Shown here one piece after another: positions 46,392 through 57,876 of a stretch of 64,000 nucleotides of DNA (position 1 is its first letter; every line of letters starts with the position of its first letter). Location of the stretch: assembly GCA_024336345.1 (NCBI GenBank), contig JANFOG010000010.1:1240001-1304000 (forward strand), written 5' to 3'. The DNA comes from Mariannaea sp. PMI_226 (lineage: Eukaryota > Ascomycota > Sordariomycetes > Hypocreales > Nectriaceae). Below the pieces are notes generated by a model, which worked only from the letters and a program-made list of their open reading frames with translations, was not told the origin of the DNA and made no database searches. The translations under genes and the position numbers were made by a program.

Positions 46392-47846
46392 GAGAAGAGG
46401 AAGTTTACTTGTATGGGAGAGACAAAATGGGAATGGCAGAGGAGCAGGAGGAAAGGGGAAAAAAAAAAGAAGCTATTCCCAGCTTAATGCATATGATTCA
46501 ACGAATATTTTGGAACTGTGGCTTGGGAAGCCGCTAGCTGTGGATTTCTCAGCGATTACACACAGGGACTATTGACATTTACCATCTGTAGCACTACTAG
46601 GTATATTATACAGAGTACTTTTCTTCGTTCAATATTTGGTCATGAAGTTGGAATAACCGGTCTCATTTGGGCCAGCATCGAAGCAAGGGTTGGTAGGCCT
46701 GTCAGTACAGGCCTTCACTCAATACCCATGTCTCTCAGGTGAAGGGGGGCTCCCAGGCTTATGCCAAGTGACAAGGGCATAATGAGAGGGTGGGACTTCA
46801 ATAGTACAAGCAGTTTGCGCAATACGTAACGCCTTTGCTGCGAACGTAGTAGTGCGTTTCTGAGCCGAGACATGGGTGGGATTTGTCATATGCATGTCAT
46901 GCAGAGTAGAAAACCCATGGCTTCAGAATAAGAAAAGACTGTAATTTACGGTACTGTGTTACACGCCCTTGCTTCTTTTCGGTGGGAAGAAGGTGTGTGC
47001 ATGAGCTTCATACCCATGCTCGCGTGGCAATTCATTACTACGTAGTAGTAGACGTTGACCAAGCATGCAGCCCGTTGGTGGCGAGAAAGGCAAAAACAAA
47101 ACTTGCCGATGCTCTGTGGTGCCCAGTGCAAGACAAGATGAGACAAAATTCGTGTTGAAGAACTTCTGTTTCGAGAATACTTGTTCACTAGGAGACCACC
47201 TACCGGCCAATTGATTCTCCCCGATTCTTGGGCATAATTCTCCCGGAATGGAGCACACAATCTCCCATGTTGGAAATGGCCTCGCAACCCATCAGAACCA
47301 CTGGCCAAATCGAGCAAAGGTTTCTTGATTAGTTGAGGGATCTCACTCACACAACGACTCAGCATCCCCAGAAGGCCTCCACAGGCAACGTGTGTGCCGA
47401 TTTAGTCTGATGAGGGGAGGGGAAGACTTAGTCCCAGTCCGGCCGAGCAGAACCTGACTAGCAGCTATGCCGTGTTGGCCGTGAGAGCCGAGCGCGAACC
47501 AGGAGCTAGAGACAGACCCTTGATTGCTTTTTTTTTCTGTTGCGACATTCTGTTTCCCATGTAGGTACCCCGTAATACGGGAACGTACGCGCGATGAGCA
47601 CATACTAGTGCCTTGCGGTGGCGTCCCGCCTTTAAAGTCAATAGAAAACGTCCGTTCATCTTGCAGCTTAGGAACTCTCAACGGCTTTGCTGTCTCTCGT
47701 CGCTCCTTTCAGTTTTCTTACTTCCTTCATTTATACATCATATCCATTCGCTCATTACTTCTCCTTTCTTCTTCCCCTCCCCCCTCCTCCTCTTCCTCGC
47801 ATCTCGTCTCGTTGCCGTCTCCCCCGTCTGGTCCTCCCCCGCCATC
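46392..47846. promoter_or_regulatory. Intergenic region with CT-rich amidase promoter
   Basis: No gene seen. The segment 47690-47846 is a long pyrimidine tract (TTCTTCC, CCTCCTCC repeats) that runs up to the amidase ATG and fits a strong fungal promoter/leader. Confidence 0.55.
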
Positions 47847-49844
47847 ATGTTTGCTCGTCTTTCGGTGGCCGCCCTCCTCTTGGGCCAGGCCTTGGCGCAA
47901 GACAACAACTTCACCATTGACTATGTCCAGCCTCAGGCTTCCACCCTGCTCCCTCTGCAGGAGAATGCCGGCTCGGATAACCTGTTCCCTATGGACGATT
48001 GCTTCGGCTTCAAGCTCCATGAGGCCACCATCGACCAGATGCAGGCTGCCATGAAGGCTGGCCGCATTACTTCGGTCCAGCTGGTGACCTGCTACATGAC
48101 CCGAACCTTTCAGACGCAGAACTACCTGAAGTAAGTGCACACTGAGCTTATGCGATAAGAGCTTCATGAGCTATATATATATATATTTGCCATTATATAT
48201 ACAAGCAAGATAGCATCTTTCGTTGTTAGCTTAGGTTCCTTTGCTAACTGGCCCTTTTACAGCTCCCTCCTCGAGTTTAACCCTGATGCGCTCGCCATTG
48301 CTGCCCAGCGTGATCTCGAGCGACTCCTCGGCAAGGTCCGTGGTCCTCTCCACGGCATTCCTTTCACTGTCAAGGACAACATTGCCACCAAGGACAACAT
48401 GGAGACCACTGCCGGTAGCTTGGCTCTCCTTGGCAACATCGTCCCCCGCGATGCCTTCGTCGTCAAGCAGCTCCGTGACGCCGGTGCCGTTCTCTTCGGC
48501 AAGGCTGGTCTCAGTGAGTGGGCCGACATGCGCACTAACTGGTACTCTGAGGGTTACTCTGGACGTGGTGGCCAGGTCCGCAGCGCCTACAACTTGACTG
48601 TCAACCCTGGTGGCAGCAGCTCCGGCTCTGGTGTTGGTGTCGCTGCCAACACCATTGCCTTCTCTCTCGGCACTGAGACCGATGGTAGTGGTAAGTGAAA
48701 CTCATCCTCCTCTATGCCCACACTTGACTCGAAGTTGGAGGAAATGTGTATTTGAGGAATAATGAAAAAGAGAAACAACGACTGGAAAACTAACTGGTTA
48801 CTCAAAGTTATAAACCCTGCCATGCGCAACTCTCTCGTCGGTATCAAGCCCACCGTTGGTCTTACTTCCCGTGCTGGTGTCGTTCCCGAGTCTGAGCACC
48901 AGGACACCGTCGGCTGCTTCGCCCGAACCGTCCGTGATGCCACCCTGGTTCTCGATGCCATGTATGGTGTTGACCAGCGTGACAACTACACCCTTGCCCA
49001 GCAGGGTAAGACCCCCAAGGGCGGATACTCTCAGTTCCTCACCACCAAGGACGCTCTCAAGAACGCCACCTTCGGTATCCCTTGGAACAGTTTCTGGGTT
49101 TACGCCGACGACGACCAGCTTAAGCAGCTCTTTGGCCTCCTTGACCTCATCAAGTCCGCCGGCGCCACCATCATCAATAACACCGAGATCACCAACTACC
49201 AGACCCTCGTCAGCCCCGACGGCTGGAACTGGGACTACGGCAGTGTCCGTGGCTTCGCCAACGAGTCCGAGTACTCCTACATCAAGGTCGACTTCTACAA
49301 CAACATCAAGACCTACCTGTCCGAGGTCAACAACACCAAAGTCCGCTCTCTCGAGGATATTGTCAAGTTCAACTACGACAACGACGGTAGCGAGGGTGGC
49401 TACCCCTACGCTGACGGCAAGGGCCACCCCGCCTTCTTCAGTGGCCAGGACGGTTTCCTCGCCTCGCTCGCCACCAAGGGTATCAAGAACGAGACCTACT
49501 GGCAGGCTCTGGACTTTTGCGTGAACGGCTGCCGTAATGGTATCAACGACGCTCTCACTTACAAGGGCAAGAAGCTTGATGGTCTCCTCGTCCCCCCTGA
49601 TGTCGCCCAGGCTCCCCAGATTGCCGCCCAGGCGGGATACCCCATGATCACCGTCCCCGCCGGTGTCCACTCCGATTCCGGTATGCCCTTCGGCCTTGCT
49701 CTCATGCAGACTGCCTTCGCCGAGGACAAGCTCGTCAAGTGGGCCAGTGCTATTGAGGACCTCCAGATCAAGTCCAACACCATCTACAAGCGCTCGCTTC
49801 CCGAGTGGCGCGACTACCTTGTCCGCAACATTCCCGTCATCTAA
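47847..49844 (+). CDS. Secreted amidase-signature hydrolase
   Basis: Three exons, 47847-48130, 48263-48690 and 48808-49844, give 582 aa. Introns are GTAAGT...TTTTACAG and GTAAGT...CAAAG with TAAC branch points. Residues 1-17 form a secretion signal (MFARLSVAALLLGQALA). The amidase signature family Ser-cisSer-Lys triad is visible: K132 in FTVKDNI, S213 in NPGGSSSGSG and S237 in TETDGSV, with the 24-residue spacing between the two serines as in FAAH. N-glycosylation sites (NNT, NES, NET) and a cysteine pair (CVNGC) fit secretion. The enzyme should hydrolyse an amide bond, substrate unknown. High use of C-ending codons (GCC, ACC, AAG, GTC) suggests strong expression. The (TA)n run in intron 1 is a microsatellite. 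Confidence 0.93.
48173..48186 (+). repeat. (TA)n run in amidase intron 1
   Basis: About seven TA dinucleotides within the first intron of the amidase gene. Confidence 0.85.
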
Positions 49845-50667
49845 AGTGTGACAACCCAGAGATAAAAAGAGGTGGATCATGAACTCTTTAACGTTTCGAT
49901 CTGGGTGGTGGTTATGCGCCTCATTGAGAATGGCCACCGCTTTCCTATATAGTACTTCTCCTCAGTAGCCATAATAGACACACAATAATGATAATGCCGC
50001 TATAGACTTATGCTGGTTCCAGTTCCACGTCTTTCGCGTGCATATTTTGTCGCATGTTAACGCTTCAGTGATATTTAAGTATGAATGATAGCAAGATCTC
50101 GATGCGAACTCTTTCCGCGGATGATCGAGACTTGACAGTAAAAGTTACAAGTCTTCATTTCTCGAGAGTTCAAGACGAATGTTATATCAAGTATAGCTCT
50201 ATCGGGTTGAACTTTGGCTGGCATTCCAAGCCGTCGGTTTCTTGGCGCGAATGTCAGTAGGTGGCGCTTGTCATGGTTGGCGGCTGTGGCGTTGAGCACA
50301 CCACTACTAGACGCCTCGTACCATGCAGATCTATATTGTACTGTGCATGATTGTTAGCAGCAATCTGGATCTTGATAGACCGTGTCCGATGCATCATTGA
50401 ATTCCTATGCCGAAACGCAAAACCCATCTGCGTTGACAATGGGCAAGCGAAGGTTCGACCAGCTAAACAACGTACAAGGTTAGTTACACTACTACTCGTT
50501 TCTACATTAAGGCTACTTGGAAGCCAAAATATTCGGAGAGATTAGCCAAGGTTCAAACGGTAGTCGTTCTTGAGCGAGGCGTTCGCAACAAATGCTTTAT
50601 TCATTTCTACCTTCACAAGTAAATGCGGCGCGCGTCCTCTTTTGGTTCTATTGTGAACTCAGCGCCT
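49845..50667. other. Convergent 3' intergenic region
   Basis: Lies between the amidase and alcohol dehydrogenase stop codons. No gene seen. Confidence 0.5.
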
Positions 50668-51750
50668 CTAGTTCCTCCCGAATGCCTTGTCAAACCCAGT
50701 CAAGGTAAATCGATAGTGCACTTTGTTCGCGTTGAGCCGCTCAATAGCCTCCTTGCACCCTTTCTCCGAAATATCAATTGTCTCCACCCAGGGTCTAACG
50801 CCCTTCTCTGCTGCCAACTTCAGCATAGCATTCATTTCCTGGTGGTTGCCAATGTGACTTCCTGTCAACTTCGGGGCGTTTCCAGCAAAGCTTTGTGCCG
50901 TCATTCTGGGCAGTGGTTTGTCAGGTATGCCAACCATGTGGAATTCACCCCCAACTTTGAGTGTGGAGAGGTAGGCGGGCAAGTCAAACTCGTTTGTCAT
51001 GTCGGAGCAGTTGAGAATGAAGTCGAAAGCGAAGGCCCATTTGTCTTGCCAGCCCTTCTCTTCCGTCACAATGACCTCCTTGGCACCTAGTTTCTTGCAG
51101 TCCTCCTTCTTGTGAGGTGAGTGCGTGAGAGCGTATGTTTCTGCTCCCAAAGCCACGGACCACTGAAGGCCGAGATGTCCAAGGCCACCAATGCCGCACA
51201 CTGCCACTTTTTTACCCGGGCCAATGTTTGCTCGAACAAGAGGTGAGTATGTTGTGAGGCCAGCGCAGAGTAATGGTGCTACCTCTTCAGTCCTCAGCTT
51301 ATCAGGGATCTTGAAGGTGAAGTATTCGTGAGCTCGGATATGAGACGCATATCCTCCGTGTGCCCAGCTGCCATCCGGATATTGCGCATTATACGTGTCC
51401 ACCTTCTTCGGGCAGTAGTTCTCATTCTCGTTTTTACAGAGATGACATTCCATGCATGAGGATATCTGGGCGCCAACACCGACGCGATCCCCTTCCTTGA
51501 TGCCCTTGACATGGCTGCCGACTTTGATAGCTTTACCTACGACTTCGTGACCGACGCAGAGGGGCCCTTCGTAGTCACCCCATCCGCCAGTGATGGTGTG
51601 CACATCGGATCCGCAGACGCCGCAAGCATCAATCAATACATCGATATCATGATCTTCGAAAGGTTTAGGCTTCAGCTCCTCTCGGCGGAATGAACTCCAA
51701 GTTTTAGGGCCGTCGACGCAAAAGCCTTCAAATGTTTCTGGATAGCCCAT
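50668..51750 (-). CDS. NADP-dependent zinc alcohol dehydrogenase (CAD/Adh6 type)
   Basis: Single-exon gene of 360 aa. Catalytic zinc ligands are C46 (CGVCGSD), H68/E69 (GHE) and C162 (LLCAGLTTY). The structural zinc site is C99, C102, C105 and C113 (CMECHLCKNENENYC). The Rossmann motif GIGGLGHLG follows at 186-194. These match the cinnamyl-alcohol dehydrogenase branch of medium-chain dehydrogenases, such as yeast Adh6/Adh7, which reduce many aldehydes with NADPH in the cytosol. The length matches the family (about 360 aa). The ATG at 51750 starts MGYPETFEGF, the usual short N-terminus. Confidence 0.95.
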   Translation of the reverse strand: MGYPETFEGFCVDGPKTWSSFRREELKPKPFEDHDIDVLIDACGVCGSDVHTITGGWGDYEGPLCVGHEVVGKAIKVGSHVKGIKEGDRVGVGAQISSCMECHLCKNENENYCPKKVDTYNAQYPDGSWAHGGYASHIRAHEYFTFKIPDKLRTEEVAPLLCAGLTTYSPLVRANIGPGKKVAVCGIGGLGHLGLQWSVALGAETYALTHSPHKKEDCKKLGAKEVIVTEEKGWQDKWAFAFDFILNCSDMTNEFDLPAYLSTLKVGGEFHMVGIPDKPLPRMTAQSFAGNAPKLTGSHIGNHQEMNAMLKLAAEKGVRPWVETIDISEKGCKEAIERLNANKVHYRFTLTGFDKAFGRN

Positions 51751-53238
51751 CTTATTCGATTAATGATGAAAAAAGGACCAATATGTTGAGGTAGTGAAAT
51801 TGCACTAAGTTTAGTGATTGAAGCGAGAATCATGCAAGCCAATTCAGACATAGAAGTGCTTTTTATACTAATAGTATTTGATTAAGATGACGTTAGGGAG
51901 GTCAGGGAGTGATGGAAGAATGATTTGCTGTATCATATCCAAGTTATTAGCCGAATATCCAACGCCTCTCGATGACGTTGATCGTTTCCACAACGGATAC
52001 TCAATCGTACCGTCATAAAAGAGGATAGACGGTACAAACGGTTATGAGCGACATTTCCTTGCCCACTTTCTCATTCAATCTATTATATTTAGTGGAATTT
52101 TTCGAAGACGTCATGGACGACTACCATGGAGCTACGGTTGTTCACTATCCCCGCCTGATATGGCAATTGCAGGGATACTGAGGAGAGAAGGGTATTGGTA
52201 TCAACCAAGCTTTTTGTGACTACACGCAAGTTCTAGTCGCTGAGAGAGGCATTTGTATATCGCTTTTTCTTTGTTTCTCATGCTCTTCATTTTACTTGTT
52301 TACAGTCAAGATACTCCTTCGCTCTCGCTTGCAGCTAACCTATACCCAAGATTCCAAGCTATGAAATTGAGCTAAAGATGAGCCATAGGTGTAATTACAA
52401 TTAAGTATATAGATTAGCCAAAGTAATATACTGTAATTAAATCGAATCAAAGTACTGAAATAAGATTCATGCTCAAGAGATTGAGTGACAATGGTACGAT
52501 TGCCTAGTCTATAGTTCCTTGACCATGGTGGGAGCATTCATCTCCTGGCTCAACACATATAATAATGTTGGACTTATATTTTTTTTCCAATGGCGTATTC
52601 TTCTAAGGTGGATTTATTAATTATTTTTCTACGTTCTGGTTGCAAATATCTGTGGTCGAGTTGACGTCCATATGTCACATGCGGTACTCAGTCTCTATAT
52701 CTTATTCAGTTGACAGCAGCAAATGGGTACAGAAGTAATCGATTTGTGATTGTCCGACCTTGTTGGACAACCCTAGATATTAATAAATAACAGCTAATTG
52801 TCATGCTCCACCTAGTCGCTAATAGGAATTGAAGAACACAATAATGCTCTTCCTGCAAATTATTATAGAAAAGCCCTCCCTTGCCACCAGCCTTGCGTAC
52901 ATAGCAGAGGGTGAGCGACGGCTCATGGACTTGATACTTCAGCGACCATTGCATAGGTCTCTCTTCTCAATTGGCTATGAGCTTAGCCACGAGACTTTTT
53001 GTGGGGTTTTCAATGGCTTGACAAGTACTTTCAAATTTCTCACAAACAACAGGAAGTATTGACAAGAAAGGTTATATGTTTCCAATGTTTTTGGTCATTA
53101 AATTCATAGTCGTCTAATATATACCCGATATACCGATCGATGTCTAGTCTTGTTCCCACCTCGCCAATTCAGATCGATCACAAGCTAGTTGTATAAAACT
53201 CCTTCCATCTTTCCCATCTTATTCCTGGCGCCCCCGGT
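51751..53238. other. ADH promoter and AT-rich intergenic region
   Basis: No gene seen. The right two-thirds is AT-rich with only short open frames. Confidence 0.45.
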
Positions 53239-54633
53239 CTAGAAAGCAAAGACTTGGTCATCCAACTTGCTCACAGGACGGGCCTTCTCGAAGCCCAAGC
53301 TCTCTGAAATCTTCTTCATGGCGCTAATCATGGGAGGAGGTCCGCAAAGAAGCATCTTAACATCAGCCGCAGGTTTGGGCAACCATTTCTGTCGCACATA
53401 GTTAGAGAACCAAGTCATATAACAGCCAATGGGAAGGAACTCACGGTCATCATATCTGCTGAGACGAAACCAACACCACCAATCCAACCCTCAGGGGGGT
53501 TGTTAAGAACGTAATGCACACGGATGCCAGCATCCTCTTTGGTCAGTGCATCCAACTCGTCCTTCAAGAGGATATCTTCCGCATTCACGTTGGCGAAGAT
53601 CAGATCAACCTCGGTCTTATCACCGCCAGCACGTCCGCGCTGGATTGCGCGAATAACTTGTAGCATTGGCGTAATACCAGTACCGCCAGCAATCATTGCG
53701 AAGTGACGGACCATGTTGGGGGTGTATACGAAAGCTCCCTTGGGGCCACGCACTCGGATGTTGTCGCCAATCGAAAGGGTGGTAAAATATTTGGAGATGT
53801 TACCTAGCGGGTATGACTTGATCAATAGGTCAAAGTAACCCCGCTGGTGGTCGCCGGAGATGGGTGTGTAAGAGCGGATAATTTCCTTGGTTTCGCCATC
53901 GGGTTGGGGGAGATGGGCACCGATGGAGATATGCTGGCCGATTGGGAGACCAACAACCGACTCAGGGGTGGGGAGGGTGAAGCGGTAGCTAAAAGAGGCA
54001 GACGAGTTAGTATCACGAAAGCCAATTGATACGACAAAATTGAAAGAGAGGGGAGCTAGTAGCTTACATGGCGACGTTGTGGGAGATGACAGTCTTTTCC
54101 TGGAGGGGGAACTCTTGGAAGGCATCGGGCTTCAACACCGTTTCGACGACACCGTTGGTGGTTTGTGTTGATGCATCGGCCGCGGGGGCATCGTCGATCT
54201 TCAAGGCGGCAACCGGAAGTTCGTCAACCGTCTTGTCCGTGTCTTGTGGTGGTACTTCGTCGGCGGCAGCACCTTCAAGCTTCAAGGTGCCAATGAGAAG
54301 GTCCGCAAGGATCTCGTCTGCCTCTTCTGAGTGCTCAGCATCTACGTAAGCTTCGGTGGCATCTGTTCCAGCAACCTCGACAAGAATCTCGCCGCCACCA
54401 CTGTTCAGAAATTTCTGTTAGCTTTCAGTCTTTGAGAGAGCGAGCAATTGGAGCCGGATGGTGGAAAGCAATTGCAAAACCAAGTAAAAGAAATATGGCC
54501 ATCATTATGTAGGTACTTACGGGTGCTCTGACACAAAGGAGGTAGAATTGTAGACCTTGCCGTGGATGACGAAGTAGAGGTCATCCTCAGTGTTGTGCGA
54601 TTGCACCTCCGTAAGGGTGAATTCTTTAGACAT
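53239..54633 (-). CDS. Cytochrome b5 / cytochrome b5 reductase fusion
   Basis: Four exons on the minus strand, 54633-54521, 54400-54068, 53988-53445 and 53388-53239, give 379 aa. Introns are GTAAGT/GTAAGC/GTGAGT with CTAAC-type branches. Residues 1-75 are a cytochrome b5 domain with both heme ligands, H37 (EHPGG) and H61 (DAEHSEEA). An Ala/Asp-rich linker (about 78-125) leads to a reductase: FAD motif [16 protein letters not shown] for NADH/flavin, and C-terminal CGPPPM. So one chain can pass electrons from NADH through FAD to its own heme. No membrane helix is present, unlike Cbr1 or Mcr1, so it should be soluble. Fungal fusions of this order are known but acceptors are not settled. Confidence 0.92.
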
Positions 54634-56627
54634 TGGGACGCGTGCAACCAGACGATGAGTGAAGCTCGTGTCGAGAGGAAGAATGGAGGGGCTTTGGAGG
54701 GGTTGGAGGGGTCAAAGGTGTACACGCTGAGAGATAGATTAAAAAAAAAAAAGACAAGAGACAATATGGTCAGGAACCAGGACCAGGATGCAGCGCACGT
54801 ACGTTAGCAGAATAAGAGCCATGTATGTAGGGACTGCAGTAACACGGAAAGGCGCTCGAAAATCCGGGGTTTGGGGGATGCCGAACCGTGTCCGTCGGGG
54901 TACCTTGACTGATTCGGGTTCGAGTAACCCAATCAACCCACCTTTCCAACACACAAGGTCAGTTGCCACTCCATCTATAGAGTCCTAGTTCGGACCTGGC
55001 CTGGCGCGGAGCCAGCCACGGGGCGTGTGACCGTGTTGGCCTTCCAGATGAGGCAGTTTATAACGGTGAGGTGTCCCGGATGTTGATGGGACTAGAAACT
55101 TCTATTGGGCATCTAGATAAAGTCCCAACCTAAATTCAGTAGTCGAGCGACGGATTGTCTAGGAGTTTGCCCAGGGTTTGACACCAACATGACCAGCATT
55201 TCAAGATCTGAGATCTCTCGAAGTCCTGTAGGGGCTCCGGGATGTATGTCTCAAGGGGGGGTTCAGAGCTAAGGCACACCTTCAAGGATACAGTAGTGGT
55301 ACAATACGACCACGTCCAAGTCTACATCCACATGGGGCAATAGTATTGCCACCTCCCTGCAACAGATGGCCAATCATTATGAACATATATCCACCATGAG
55401 GCTACAGAGACCCGCGACTTCGGAGTAGGCACACGGCTTTCAGATACCGATCCCAAGCCCCCTCCATGAATCCGTGTCTCCACATGCGGAGAGCCTCCCT
55501 CTCCCCCTCCTCCTAGCTATCTTGTTATGCAAATAGTTACTATCAGCCAACTCCACTCCTGACCAACCCCTCGTTTTCGGGAGGGGGCAATTTGATGACA
55601 AGCCTTACTTGGCACTCAATGAGAGAGAAAGCTGTTGTTGAATGCAAAGCAGCAACATGATAAAAAGTGAAAAGCAAAAGGCGAGTTCTGAGTTATCTAT
55701 GTAGGAGGACGTCAATTCCGCGGACACGCCGGGCATACTCTCCGCGTTGCCCTCCATCCAGTTGATAGGGTTGTGCCCTTTCTTATCTGTGTCCCCCGCG
55801 TTTGAGTGCGGGGTCCGGCCCGTCGACACCGGGTTCCATTTTTACAATACGGCACCTCCGCTCAACAGCTATTCCCAGAACTCATAAGGCTGATTTCGTA
55901 TTACGTGACGGAATTATTTGGTATCAGGTGGCGACACATCATGAGACCTCCTAGCTCAGAGGGTGGCATACTATGGTATGTCGAATCAATAGATGGCTTG
56001 TGTGGTGACTGGGAAACGAGGTCATGAAAAGGGATACACAGAATTGCCTGTGTCATCTCCCCCCCCCCACGAAAGAAGCAGTAGTAGTGTATACTATGTT
56101 TTTTACTTTTCTATCAATTAAGATAGTCATCTTTCATCGTAGCCAAAAAAAAAAAAAAAAGTATCAACTATCTTGCTACAATATTATCTTAATACACAGT
56201 CCCCTGCCTGGTTGAGCGCCGTATTGTACTACGCAGTGCAATGTTCAACCGCTATCCCATCGCCTGTGATAAAATACCTTCTTGCCCTTCAATCAATCTA
56301 GAAGGATTCTATACCGAATTCTGGAAGTTCTGAATGCGAAACATGAGTTTGCTGTAAATAGTTGCAACTAGAACCATCGCACGGGTTATCCGTACTCCCG
56401 CCTAGCTTTCCCCAACAATGAGTTCCCCACAGCTACAACGAACCGATAATGAGGCTAAGGATGGGATGTCACCATCGCGTCGCGGATGACCGCAGATGGC
56501 ATGGCAACAGTTATGAAAGAGTCAAAACTGACTCATTTGCTTGGGCAATACGAACAGTACTTCTGTGTTTGATGTAAATTTGAAGCCAAAGTAGCACGAC
56601 TCTGTCTCCATCGAAACACAGCCACTT
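54634..56627. other. Intergenic region, no gene seen
   Basis: Holds the b5/b5-reductase promoter at its left end. C- and A-homopolymers occur at about 56063 and 56145-56160. No supportable gene. Confidence 0.45.
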
Positions 56628-56715
56628 CCCCGAATAGCTCAGCTGGAAGAGCGTTCGGCTGTAACTGATCATCTTTGTTACCGAAAGGTCACCTGTTCGA
56701 GCCAGGTTTCGGGGA
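56628..56715 (+). tRNA. tRNA-Tyr (GTA) with 15-nt intron
   Basis: Same mature sequence as the copy at 39266, including acceptor CCCCGAA/TTCGGGG and the GTA anticodon. The intron carries one extra T (CATCTTTG in place of CATCTTG), so it is 15 nt. About a dozen bases upstream and CAGCA downstream also match the other copy. Confidence 0.96.
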
Positions 56716-56727
56716 CAGCACCAAATC

Positions 56728-56732
56728 TTTTT
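56728..56732 (+). terminator. Pol III T-run terminator
   Basis: A T5 run 13 nt after the second tRNA-Tyr. Confidence 0.75.
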
Positions 56733-57876
56733 GAGGTCTAAGGCGCGTGTTTGGGTCTCAATTTTTTTTAACTCCGTCATTTGCGCGCAAAGTATATGAA
56801 AAACCATGTCGGCATGTAGGACAGACAGGTCCAGTTCAATTTATGGTAAATGCTTGCATTGGTGTCTGAAGGGCCAAGAAAAAGTTGAGTGGCTATCAAC
56901 CGACACCGATCCTCAATTTGTGACACTTCCCCAGGTCATTCTCATTCGCCAGTGCGACCAAAAACGCCCAGGGCTGCCCCAAAAAAACGCACAGATCCTC
57001 CAGCCAATCAGATACCTTATAATGATTCGCTTCGATTTAGTTGGAGTATTGGAGTATTGGAGTATTGGAGCGCGCGAAAATATTTATGACAAAGATGGTA
57101 GTCATAGTCAGCTTCACTCTAGACCGAGTACTAATCTATCGTAACTTTGATTGTTGGGAAGAAAGCCACCATAGCACATTGACAAAGCCCTACAATGATT
57201 TAAGATTTGGCTTTGTCTCTATATAACTGTCTGTCAGCTGAATCTGAGAGACTGGCAAGGGTAGATAACCCTGAATCATTTCAGTAGTATAGAGGTAAAG
57301 TGGTTTACGCCTTATGCTTTATCTGGTTTTAGCTGTTGTTAACAAGTCATGAGAAACAAGAGCCTGATCGCCTTGTCCCTTGTGTCGCGTTCTGAACTGC
57401 AGCACATTATATATTTGTTGGAGCTCGGCTTTTGGAACTTGCATGTTGAAGAAATTTCAGAATATATAAACCAAGAAGTGAAGCTTGAGTTGAGTGCCTT
57501 TGGTTATGAAAGGGAGGTGATTGATCGAAAAAGCCTCCTCTAATAGCTCACTAGGTACCTCAACAACAACAATCGTAGTTTTGCAGAACAGAATCTTCTT
57601 TTTCTTCTTTTTGGGCATTACATAGCGAGCTCACCAGTGGACTGAGCTACGAATGTACACAAAGTCACGATATCCAGGTGTATGTAAAAGGCATAGTATA
57701 AATATAATTGTAAATATGTATGTCAAAATGTTCAAAAGAATGTCAATAGTAACTGCCTGGTTTTATGTTGTTAATTACGAAATACACGGCCAGGACTTTG
57801 GAAATCACCCATGAATAGGGCTTGTATTCGAATGTTTTGTTTTGCTAAATCTATTTAACACGCTTTCCAGGACAAT
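56733..57876. other. Intergenic region, no gene seen
   Basis: AT-rich. A GGAGTATT unit is repeated three times at about 57043-57068. The open frame at 57349-57543 has no family signature. Confidence 0.45.

Noticed and set aside
48798..49937. 379-aa open frame antisense to the amidase
   Set aside because: Result of strong codon bias in the amidase gene; Val/Gly/Leu-rich with no family features.
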